Assembly (NCBI GenBank): GCA_041390825.1
Contig: JAWKPF010000008.1
Location: 62,001 to 126,000 of the forward strand
DNA from: Thermomicrobiales bacterium
GTDB taxonomy: Bacteria > Chloroflexota > Chloroflexia > Thermomicrobiales > UBA6265
DNA length: 64,000 bases
Reading direction: 5' to 3'
Shown piece by piece: positions 51,606 to 59,218 of the stretch (position 1 is the first letter of the stretch; each line of letters opens with the position of its first letter). The position numbers and the translations under genes were made by a program. The notes under the pieces were generated by a model. That model was given only the letters and a program-made list of their open reading frames with translations. It ran no database searches and was not told the origin of the DNA.

Positions 51606-52236
51606 CTACGTGAGCCGTCTCGCGCCGAGATAGCGTGTCGAGTAGTAGTTCGAGCTGAGCGAGCTGATGCGGACTCCGGTGTTTTCGTTCTCGGCGTGGA
51701 TGAACTGGTCGTTGCCGATGTACATGCCGACGTGCGAGAGCCCGACGGTGTAGGTGTTCTGGAAGAAGACCAGATCGCCCGGTTGCAGGTTGCCGTACTG
51801 GATCGGCGTGCCGGTGCCCTATTGGGTCCAGGTGCCGGCGCCGATATCGCCGAGCACGTTGATCACGACCCAGTAGGTGAAGCCAGAGCAGTCGAAGCTG
51901 TTCGGACCGTGGCAATGCCCAGACATAGGGATAGCCGAGATAGCGCATGGCGAAATCGACCAGCGATTGCCCGGTCGCCGAGCCCAATCCATTGCCCGCG
52001 CCCGCGCCGCTCTGGTGCTGCCGCCAGCGCTGCTGTATGGGCCGGTAGTGGAAAGGGCTGCTGCGGTGGTAGCTCTGATAATCCCCGCGCATGTAGCCGG
52101 AAACGCCGCCCCACTGGTCCGGATAGAACCCGCTGGACCGGAGAACCGGTTACACGCACCAGTGCCGACCGCTGCCACCCCGAGCACAGTGGTGAGCAGC
52201 TGGCGTCGCTGCGGGAAACCAGCGTCGCTTTGACAC
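51606..52236 (-). CDS. Secreted NlpC/P60 peptidoglycan endopeptidase (frameshifted)
   Basis: Cysteine peptidase that cuts cell-wall stem peptides. A GTG start at 52236 gives SKRR, then, past an indel, RRQLLTTVLGVAAVGTGA (about 52200-52150), a twin-arginine-like signal peptide followed by Cys (possible lipobox). Next comes a Gln/Ser-rich linker, then QSLVDFAMRYLGYPYVW (about 51970-51915), NSFDCSGFTYWVVINVLGDI (about 51900-51840) with the catalytic Cys in DCSGF, and QPGDLVFFQNTYTVGLSHVG (about 51785-51730) with the catalytic His in SHVGMYIG. The end YYSTRYLGARRLT stops at 51606. It may be cotranscribed with, or even fused to, the SH3b gene upstream; the signal-like segment favours separate genes. 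Confidence 0.83.
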
Positions 52237-52239
52237 GCG

Positions 52240-54166
52240 CGTTGCTGCCAGCGCCGAGATTGGTGCCACCAACACCGGAGAATTGCCGCCCGTGTTCCCT
52301 CCGGTTCCGCCGCCGGACGAATTTCGGCTCAGATAGTCACCATAGATGAATCCATTGCGGCCACCATAGGTAATGGCAATCCAGCTACCGGAGCTTCCAA
52401 GGTGCAGGGTAACGGTTGTGCCCTCGCTGAGTACGGCAACAACCGCGCCATCGTATCCGGCGCTGGCGCGGAATCGACTCCATCGCTGGTTCCGGACACT
52501 GTGGCGACACCGGTGGCCGTCCCAGTCCGCCGGTGGCTTCCGCCATTGGTTCCGCCGGTGTTGGAGACGTTGCCAAGGAAAGCCAGGCGATTGCCGGCGC
52601 GTCCTGCGCAGGTGACCGGCTGCCAAACCCCGACTGCCGATCCGCGTGAAGCAACGGACGTTCCTCGGCCAGGACCGTGATGATCGAAGCGGTCAGGCTG
52701 GCCCCAGACCGGCAGCGAACGCCGTCGCCATCGGTGTTCTGCACGACGCCGGTGGCGCCGGTCAGCGCTGCTGATGGCTCGACTGGCTGTTCGTCAACTG
52801 CCTTCTCGCCGGAGGCCTGCAGGAATCGCGACGCCACGAACCCGGCCTGCGTTCCACAGACCACCGGAGTCCATCCGTTGCTATCCGCGCCCGTGGCCGA
52901 AACCTGGGCGCCCAACGGAAGCACGATCAGCACGGGGCTTTCCAGCGACCCGCTGCGGCATCGCAGCCCTCCGCCGCCTGTGTTGTAGACCACGGCAGTG
53001 CTCACAATGGACGCCGAAACGACCTCGGAAATCGACTGCTGGACGACCGGCGAATCGACCACTTCCGGAATCGTCTGGCCCACTTCGACCGTGGGAGTCT
53101 CCTCGACCACCGTGGCCGTGATTTCGATCGTGGCGGTTTCTGTCACGATGACTTCGGTGGCGGTCTCCTCCGGAATGATTTCGGTGTCGACTGGAGCCGG
53201 AGTCTCGGTTTCCGTCACCTCCGCGGTCGGGGTTTCTTCGATGACGACGTCAGTTACCGTCGGCTCGGCGATCTCCGTAGACGTTTCCTCAGGGAGGACA
53301 ATCGTCTCGGTTGCTTCGGGAATCTCGGTGGCTTCGACAGTTTCGATGACCGTGGCGGTCTCGATCACCTCGGTGGCTTCCTCGGTTTCGACGACCGTGG
53401 CCGTCTCGATCACCTCGGTTGCCACTTCGGTCGGTTCGGGAGCCGGGAGATTGCTGGGATCGAAAACGAGGCTGGACGGCAGGTAGCCGAGCTGGCCAGC
53501 GCAAATCACTGGCTGCCAGCCGTCGAGCGCTTCACCGGACTTGTCCACCAGACTGCCGCTGCTATAGGTGAAGAGCCAGGCGGCCTCCCAGTCTGGCGCG
53601 GCGAGACAGCCGATGTCGGCGCCGTCTGTGCTGATGACCACGCCATTTCCGGTCACGACTGGAGGCGCGGGAGCTGGCTCGACTTCGGGTGTGGTGACTT
53701 CTTCGGCGACTCCCCACGCAAGATCGGCCTCGGCGATGTATCCCGTCAGGCCGCTGACCTCGATCTGATACCAGAGGAGGCCGTCAGTTCCGGCCAGCGG
53801 GCCGGCAATGATCGTGGGGGAGATGCCGTTGTCGACCTGCACCATTTCGGCCGCCAACGGGTCGGGCGCGGTCCTGATCGACGCATAGGGCGCAGATAGG
53901 CTGGAAACCACAGCTGGCGCGCCAGGATAGAGATCGGACGCCGCACGCGCTTCCAGAGAAGGCAACGCGAGGGTGGCGATCAACAGCGCTGCAATAACGT
54001 ATCGAACAGTCCGACCGACTTCCGTGGGCACCGGCATCTCTCCGAGCGCGAACGCTCCGATTTCGGCGATTCGGTCGGGAATACCCAAGCGCGCGCGGTC
54101 GGGGAGCGCGTAGTGGGCCTGCGCCGTAGGTTGTAGCAACGATGGCATGAGCTCGAGGCCTGCCAT
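52240..54166 (-). CDS. Secreted multi-SH3b protein with Thr/Glu-rich stalk (two indels near the 3' end)
   Basis: Start at 54166; a long pre-sequence leads to a signal helix (YVIAALLIATLALPSLEARA, about 53999-53940). Alternative start ATG 54037. SH3b repeat 1 spans about 53930-53720 (SAPYASIRTAPDPLAAEMVQ). Repeat 2 (about 53640-53460) has Cys in IGCLAAP and VICAGQLGYL. A stalk of about 130 residues (about 53450-53040) is nearly all Thr, Glu, Val, Ile and Pro. Repeat 3 (about 53000-52800) has LRCRSGS and VVCGTQAG; repeat 4 (about 52750-52580) has VRCRSGA; repeat 5 ends IAITYGGRNGFIYGDYLSRN (about 52390-52330), then a Gly-rich tail. SH3b arrays bind wall or surface ligands. The neighbouring NlpC/P60 enzyme may be its partner. 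Confidence 0.8.
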
Positions 54167-54171
54167 CTTCT

Positions 54172-54177
54172 AGACTA
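54172..54177 (-). promoter_or_regulatory. Possible -10 box for a leaderless SH3b transcript
   Basis: TAGTCT on the minus strand lies five bases before the ATG at 54166, and no Shine-Dalgarno is present. If this start is used, the mRNA would be leaderless. The 107-bp gap to the divergent plus-strand gene at 54274 must hold both promoters. Confidence 0.3.
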
Positions 54178-54273
54178 CGAAGCGGCGTGCTGGCAGTCGA
54201 GGAGAATACGTAGCCCGATAGTCCTAGATCGGCCGAGAAAACGGGTGATAGACGAAACCAGGCGGGAGCATCG

Positions 54274-55347
54274 ATGTCGATGGAAACGGTGAAACAATCG
54301 CTGGACATGCTTTGGTGCAGCGGTGGCCCGACTGAACGCGGCCAGCAGCATGGAGAAGCGTTGCGCCCTTTGATCGATGAAGGGGTTGGCCGCTGGCTGG
54401 ACGTGCTGGCGTCCACTCATGGCATCGATCCGGATGAATACATCGTCGAGTTCCTGCGCAATACCTCCTATCGCGCATCGATCGAGCGATGGGCGCCGGA
54501 ACTGTTGCTGGAGGTGCATGGGATTGCCGCCGGATCGGGTCAATCGGTCGACCGCCTGCTCGTCTATTCGATGCTGGACGAGGAGTGGCACTACTCCAAG
54601 ACCCGGAGCTCTGCCGAGGCCCCCGGGTGCACCGCGGTCGGTGTGCGCGCTGGGAATGGCCGCCCGACGCTCATCGGTCAGACCATGGATATTCCATCGG
54701 TGCACGACGGCACCCAGGTGGTCGTCATCCACGAAGAACAAGGTGCGCCCACCCAGGCAGTGTTCACCGGCGCCGGTATGATCGGGTTGATGGGTGTCAA
54801 CTCCGCCGGGGTTGGCCTCTGCGTCAACAACCTGGAGATGTTGCCGGCCGCGCGCTTCGGCATGCCGGTGACCTTTCTCGAACGCAAGCTCCTGGACACG
54901 TTCTCGGCGGAAGAGGCGAGTTACGCCTTGCAGGCCATGCAGCACACAATTGGACAGCACTACCTGATCGGCGACCCAACGGAGTTGCTTTCCTTCGAGG
55001 CCGACGCGGATCGAACCGTCCGGGGCGCAGTCGATCTGCGCGTTGTCCCCCATGCGAATCACCCGCTCTACGAACACTCCGATGGGCCGGACGGAGAGAC
55101 GTTTGCCATAGGCCCAAACACACTCTCCCGGCAAGCGTGCATGGCCACGCTCACCGAAACGGCCAGCACGATCGATGAGATCGAATCGGCGCTTGCCGAC
55201 ACGACCGCGCCGATCAGCCGTGAGCCAAAGAACGGGTTCATGACCTTCGGCGCCATGGCAGCCGAGCTCTCATCGCCGCCAGTGGTGCGATTCGCGGCGG
55301 GGCCGCCGCATCTGTGGCCGTTTGTCGAGGTGTCGTTCGAGCGTTGA
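54274..55347 (+). CDS. C45-family autoproteolytic acyltransferase/hydrolase
   Basis: Ntn-hydrolase of the acyl-CoA:6-aminopenicillanate acyltransferase-like family: a proenzyme cuts itself before a cysteine, which then becomes the N-terminal nucleophile for amide transfer or hydrolysis. The frame is intact over 357 codons, with GGGAG six bases before the ATG. The N-terminal pro-part includes GGPTERGQQHGEALRPLIDE (18-37). EAPGCTAVGV places the expected nucleophile at Cys119, followed by GNGRPTLIGQTMDIP (127-141), the usual D-W/M-D region, and MIGLMGVNSAGVGLCVNNLE (about 170-189), also conserved. No signal peptide. It stands between a wall-peptidase group and a lactonase. Physiological substrate unknown; true penicillin chemistry is not implied. 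Confidence 0.82.
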   Translation: MSMETVKQSLDMLWCSGGPTERGQQHGEALRPLIDEGVGRWLDVLASTHGIDPDEYIVEFLRNTSYRASIERWAPELLLEVHGIAAGSGQSVDRLLVYSMLDEEWHYSKTRSSAEAPGCTAVGVRAGNGRPTLIGQTMDIPSVHDGTQVVVIHEEQGAPTQAVFTGAGMIGLMGVNSAGVGLCVNNLEMLPAARFGMPVTFLERKLLDTFSAEEASYALQAMQHTIGQHYLIGDPTELLSFEADADRTVRGAVDLRVVPHANHPLYEHSDGPDGETFAIGPNTLSRQACMATLTETASTIDEIESALADTTAPISREPKNGFMTFGAMAAELSSPPVVRFAAGPPHLWPFVEVSFER

Positions 55348-55384
55348 GTCACGTGCCGCGTGGTTCGATGCCGCGGGACGTGAC
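55348..55384. terminator. Hairpin after the C45 gene
   Basis: A 13-bp stem with one mismatch (55348-55360 with 55372-55384) begins immediately after the stop codon. No T-run. Confidence 0.55.
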
Positions 55385-55480
55385 ACGGGAAGCGCGAATG
55401 CGAGACGTCATTGCGCGACAATGACCTCAGCAATCGGGATGTATTCGGGCGGCGGGGATCCGCCGGGAGGATCGAGAACT

Positions 55481-56395
55481 ATGGCGCAAGCGGAATTCGA
55501 GTTTCTGGACGACCGATTTGGCAACTGCGTCAACACCAATGCGACGGTCGAAAAACTCTTCACCGGTTGCCGCTGGGCGGAAGGGCCGGCCTATTTCCCG
55601 GCTGGCCGCTATCTCGTTTGGAGCGATATTCCGAACGACCGGATGCTGCGCTTCGATGAAACGGACAACTCGGTCAGTGTCTTTCGGCATCCGGCTGGCT
55701 ACACCAACGGGCACACCATCGACCGTCAGGGGCGGCTCGTCTCGTGCGAGCATGGCGGCCGGCGTGTGTCACGCACCGAGTTCGATGGTTCGGTCACCAC
55801 GATCGCGGGCTCTTTCGATGGAAAACGGCTGAACAGCCCGAACGATGTGGTGGTCAAATCGGACGGATCGATCTGGTTCACCGATCCGACCTATGGCATC
55901 GACTCCGACCTCGAAGGTTTCCAGGCGGAAAGCGAGGTCGGCGACTGTCACGTCTATCGCGTCGATGGCGAAACGGGAGCGATCACGATTGCCACCGATG
56001 CGCTCGTGCGGCCGAACGGACTCGCCTTTTCGCCGGACGAGCAGTTCCTCTATGTCTCCGACACCGGCGCGTCCCATGTGAAGGGGCATCCGGCGCAGAT
56101 TCGCGTTTTCGAAGTCGAGGACGGCAAGACGTTGCGGGGCGGCGGGGAGTTTGCAACCTGCACAAACGGGTTTTTCGATGGTTTCCGGCTCGATACTGCT
56201 GGCCGAATCTGGACGAGCGCCGGTGACGGAGTGCACGTCTACGATCCGGATGGCACGCTACTCGGCAAGGTTCTCGTGCCCGAAGTGGTGGCCAACGTCG
56301 AGTTCGGCGGCCTAAAGCGCAATCGCCTCTTTATCTGCGGGACCACGTCGCTCTATTCGCTCATGGTGCCGGTCAACGGGGTCAAGAAGGTCTAG
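55481..56395 (+). CDS. SMP-30/gluconolactonase/LRE-family protein
   Basis: Six-bladed propeller lactonase (gluconolactone to gluconate, or related lactones) needing a divalent cation. ATG 55481 (MAQAEFEFLDDRF) follows GGAGG; the open frame extends further 5' but without better starts. Intact. AEGPAYFPAGRYLVWSDIPN (31-50) has the metal Glu in EGP. LNSPNDVVVKSDGSIWFTDP (about 118-137) has the Asn and the PND motif, VRPNGLAFSPDEQFLYVSDT (about 179-198) has the PNG Asn and D, and CTNGFFDGFRLDTAGRIWTS (about 227-246) has the catalytic GxDG-type DGF. The two lactonases of this window (this and 38709) are unrelated folds. A hairpin follows. Confidence 0.9.
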   Translation: MAQAEFEFLDDRFGNCVNTNATVEKLFTGCRWAEGPAYFPAGRYLVWSDIPNDRMLRFDETDNSVSVFRHPAGYTNGHTIDRQGRLVSCEHGGRRVSRTEFDGSVTTIAGSFDGKRLNSPNDVVVKSDGSIWFTDPTYGIDSDLEGFQAESEVGDCHVYRVDGETGAITIATDALVRPNGLAFSPDEQFLYVSDTGASHVKGHPAQIRVFEVEDGKTLRGGGEFATCTNGFFDGFRLDTAGRIWTSAGDGVHVYDPDGTLLGKVLVPEVVANVEFGGLKRNRLFICGTTSLYSLMVPVNGVKKV

Positions 56396-56412
56396 ACGAG
56401 ACATTGTGCGGA

Positions 56413-56448
56413 GTCCTGAGACCGGAGGTTTCGCCCTGGACTCAGGAC
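56413..56448. terminator. Palindromic terminator between convergent genes
   Basis: GTCCTGAG (56413-56420) pairs with CTCAGGAC (56441-56448), with partial pairing inward. It resembles the palindrome at 11692-11749 (shared CCCTGGACTC then GGAC) although 45 kb away. Stops at 56395 (plus) and 56450 (minus) flank it. Confidence 0.6.
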
Positions 56449-56449
56449 C

Positions 56450-57823
56450 TTATTCCTCGACGGCCAACGCTTGCGCGGCCTCGACGATCAGGTCGCGCAG
56501 GCCAAATCCGTTGATTTCCCAGTTCGGGTCGGTGATGACCGCGGCAATCGCGAACCATCGCCCATCCGAGGCGCGCTGCAGCAGGAAGTTCTCCGACATC
56601 ACGCCGGTTTCGTAGCCACCCTTGTAGCCAACGTAGCTCCAGACCGCGGGGTCGAACACGATCTCCGGCTTGAGCGAGAGCGCGTTCAGCACGGTTTCCA
56701 TACCGGGTTGCGACCCTTTTTCCTGAAGATAGGCGAGAGCGCGGCAAAGGTCTCCCGAGGAGGCAAACCACTCGACATCGTAGGCCCAGCGCGAACCTGG
56801 CCAGAGCTCGGTCTCTTCGATCGTGTCGGCAACCGGATCGGCCGTTTCCCGCAGGAAGTCCAGCTTCTCCGCGTCGTCCAGGGCCAGATAGTCTTCGATC
56901 TGATCGTCGGTGAAACGCATGCGCAGCGCGAACCACTCGCGGGTCAGCATGAGCGGCACGTTCACGGATGGGTCCGCCTGTCCCATCTCGGCAAAGGCTG
57001 ACTGGACCGCTTCCCGGCCGAGTCGCCCGATGAGGTGGTCGGTGGCGGTGTTGTCGGATTTCGAAATCATCTGCTCGGCGAAGTGGGCGACGGAATACTC
57101 GGAACCAACCGGCAGATAGCGCATTTCACCGTTCGGCTGACTGATGAATTGCGGATCGATCGGCAACAGCTCATCCCAAGAGGCCGTTCCCGCTTCCACC
57201 TGGCGCGCTGCCTCCCCGAGCACATACAGCTTGAACGACGATGCGATCGGGAGCACGAGATCAGGGTCGACCCGGGCGATGGGCAGGCACTCTCCTCCGT
57301 CGACCTCGGCAATGGTCACGCTCACGTTCGGGGCGATGGCAGCGAAATCGTCCTTCAGGTCACTCCAGCCCCGTGGAACACTCGCGGTCGCGGGGGGAAC
57401 ATAGACCGGCTCGAACCACATCAGGTCGATCTTGTGGGACGGATCGGGCGTGACCGTCAATTCGACCCGCCAGTAGCCGGAGGGCACCTGGACGATCACA
57501 TTTGTACGCAGGTCAGTGGCCCCACCCTCGTAGCGCACGACGGTCATCGGTCCGGCCGGAGCGATGTACTGCCCGAAGTACCAAACCAATTCGGACGGTT
57601 TGATCACGTCGAGATAGGCATCGGAGAAGTGGTCAGGAATATCGGCCTCGGTCAGATCCCCGGCGCCGGAGTTCACCTGATCCAGCGCCCAGATGAGCTG
57701 ACGGCCGGCCGGAGAGTCGGGGATAGCCAGCTCGGCCGACGCATGATCAGGTGGCGCCAGCAGCCCGATCGAGCAGATGGTCGCGATCAAGAGAGCGATG
57801 AGTGGGATTCGGGCGCGTGTCAT
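56450..57823 (-). CDS. Secreted class A beta-lactamase-like serine hydrolase with N-terminal extra domain
   Basis: Intact. Start MTRARIPLIALLIATICSIG at 57823, a signal peptide to about residue 30 (HASA). Residues 35-145 form an additional domain (transpeptidase-associated NTF2-like, by position), with YWRVELTVTPDPSHKIDLMW. The beta-lactamase fold follows: PIASSFKLYVLGE gives Ser195-x-x-Lys198, ISKSDNTATDHLIGRLG gives Ser256-Asp-Asn, and YKGGYETGVMSEN (about 388-400) supplies the KxG triad. All three motifs of class A are present, but the motif-2 Glu166 loop is not evident, so an esterase or carboxypeptidase role is as likely as drug resistance. It is convergent with the lactonase and divergent from the transglycosylase. 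Confidence 0.87.
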   Translation of the reverse strand: MTRARIPLIALLIATICSIGLLAPPDHASAELAIPDSPAGRQLIWALDQVNSGAGDLTEADIPDHFSDAYLDVIKPSELVWYFGQYIAPAGPMTVVRYEGGATDLRTNVIVQVPSGYWRVELTVTPDPSHKIDLMWFEPVYVPPATASVPRGWSDLKDDFAAIAPNVSVTIAEVDGGECLPIARVDPDLVLPIASSFKLYVLGEAARQVEAGTASWDELLPIDPQFISQPNGEMRYLPVGSEYSVAHFAEQMISKSDNTATDHLIGRLGREAVQSAFAEMGQADPSVNVPLMLTREWFALRMRFTDDQIEDYLALDDAEKLDFLRETADPVADTIEETELWPGSRWAYDVEWFASSGDLCRALAYLQEKGSQPGMETVLNALSLKPEIVFDPAVWSYVGYKGGYETGVMSENFLLQRASDGRWFAIAAVITDPNWEINGFGLRDLIVEAAQALAVEE

Positions 57824-58052
57824 GAACAACCGGGACGAAAATCGAGATTCCGGAACGAATCGTCACACATGCTGCTACGCCTGAGCAACCAGCCTGGTTT
57901 CCCGGACATGCGCGAAATGCGGAATCCGCCATTTCGCTGAGCAAAACCGGGGAAGACACTGGGAATCCGTCGACTTTATCGATCCGTAGACCCCAATGAC
58001 CAGTGTTTTCGGGAGGCCGTCTGGTCCGGCCTCGAGATCCCGCGGAGGTTGC

Positions 58053-58973
58053 ATGGCTGGCAACGAGGGAAGAACAGCAGTGACCGCGGCCCACAGGGTT
58101 GCAGGTCCTATGGAATGGGGGAAGGCGCGCCGACTGGCTGCGGCGCTTCTTGTTGCGTTCTCGATGATGACTGCGGCAAGCGTCGTGTTTGCAGGCACGA
58201 CCGCCGCTCAAACGGAATCTGATGCGGTCTTGCAGTGGCTGCCTGAGATTCAATCGGCGGCGGCGGCAACGGGCGTTCCGGCTGAGGTGATTGCCGCAGT
58301 GATCCGCGTCGAGTCCGGCGGCGATCCGAATGCGGTCTCGGTGGCGGGCGCGATCGGGTTGATGCAGGTCATGCCGGCCGAGTTTCAGAGCCAGGGCATA
58401 TCGGAAGATCTCTGGTTCGACCCGGCGACGAACGTCATGGCCGGTTCGACCGAGATCGGGAAGTTCCTGGCCGCGACCGGGTCGATCGAACAGGCATTGG
58501 CAAGCTACTTCGGAAGCGGGTGCGATGCGGTCGGTACCTGCACCGATGGATACATCAGCACCGTCATGAGCTATGCCGCGGCCTATGCCACCGCCATTGC
58601 CAACGGCACCGCGGTCGACCTGTCGGGGGTATCGGTTTCCACCGGAAACGGCACGACGACGGAGGGCGGCTCCACCGACACCGGGTCGTGGACGACCGAC
58701 GACAGCTACACCGACGATGGTTGGACCGATGATGGTTCCTGGCAAGGCGCGCCACCTCCCGCTGGCGACGGTTCGTGGCAGGGCGGTCCGGGGGGCGACC
58801 CGAACTGGGATGACCCCAACGGCGACGGTGATGCGACGGGAGACGACGGCGCCGATACCGGGGACGAATCCAGCGGCGACGGGACCGAATCCGAGACTGA
58901 TGGCGACGACACTGGAACCGATACGGGCACGGACGACGGAACCGGCATCGACGAGGGCGAAGCGGTCGGCTGA
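58053..58973 (+). CDS. Secreted lytic transglycosylase (SLT domain) with acidic Gly/Asp/Thr tail
   Basis: Cleaves peptidoglycan glycan strands. The start at 58053 is set by GGAGG just upstream. The signal anchor RRLAALLVAFSMMT region spans 27-46, with cleavage near TTAAQT. The SLT domain spans about 55-185: AVIRVESGGDP puts the catalytic Glu87 in ESGG, followed by GAIGLMQVMPAEF (99-111), the family's GLMQVMP, and the region ATNVMAGSTEIGKFLAATGS. A cysteine pair sits in GCDAVGTC. From about 200 to the end (about 110 residues) the chain is low-complexity D, G, T, S, with repeats of DDG/TDDG and W at SWQG. Its catalytic domain is close kin to the degenerate domain at the end of the next gene. 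Confidence 0.88.
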   Translation: MAGNEGRTAVTAAHRVAGPMEWGKARRLAAALLVAFSMMTAASVVFAGTTAAQTESDAVLQWLPEIQSAAAATGVPAEVIAAVIRVESGGDPNAVSVAGAIGLMQVMPAEFQSQGISEDLWFDPATNVMAGSTEIGKFLAATGSIEQALASYFGSGCDAVGTCTDGYISTVMSYAAAYATAIANGTAVDLSGVSVSTGNGTTTEGGSTDTGSWTTDDSYTDDGWTDDGSWQGAPPPAGDGSWQGGPGGDPNWDDPNGDGDATGDDGADTGDESSGDGTESETDGDDTGTDTGTDDGTGIDEGEAVG

Positions 58974-58994
58974 TCGCGTCGCGCCATCTGATCG

Positions 58995-59033
58995 CCCCGG
59001 GCGGTGCAACTGCGCTGCCCGGGGTTGCTTTTT
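58995..59033 (+). terminator. Rho-independent terminator
   Basis: CCCCGGGC (58995-59002) pairs with GCCCGGGG (59017-59024), followed by TTGC and a T5 run (59029-59033). It is the only hairpin of the window with a T-tract and follows the transglycosylase stop by about 20 bases. Confidence 0.75.
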
Positions 59034-59218
59034 GCCCGCTTCGTTCCATTGTTTGCGTTGCTTCGGTGGGATACCATGACCATGTGGGAAAGTGTGCATG
59101 AGGGTCACAACCCGTTGTCGGTAAGCCGCACAGTGACTCCTGGCTTCCCCAACCGCATCGCCGGTCTCCTGTACCGGTGCTGTGGCGTGACTTGCAACTG
59201 CAACCGGGATAGGGAACG

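Noticed and set aside
50683..52092. 469-codon minus-strand ORF as one gene
   Set aside because: It joins the wrong-frame end of the NlpC/P60 gene to the esterase. The motifs show two separate products.
1..52650. Massive pseudogene region
   Set aside because: Motifs remain intact across frame changes and single-base corrections restore expected sequence, which fits assembly error better than decay.
54175..55134. 319-codon minus-strand ORF
   Set aside because: Antisense to the intact C45 acyltransferase and without recognisable motifs.
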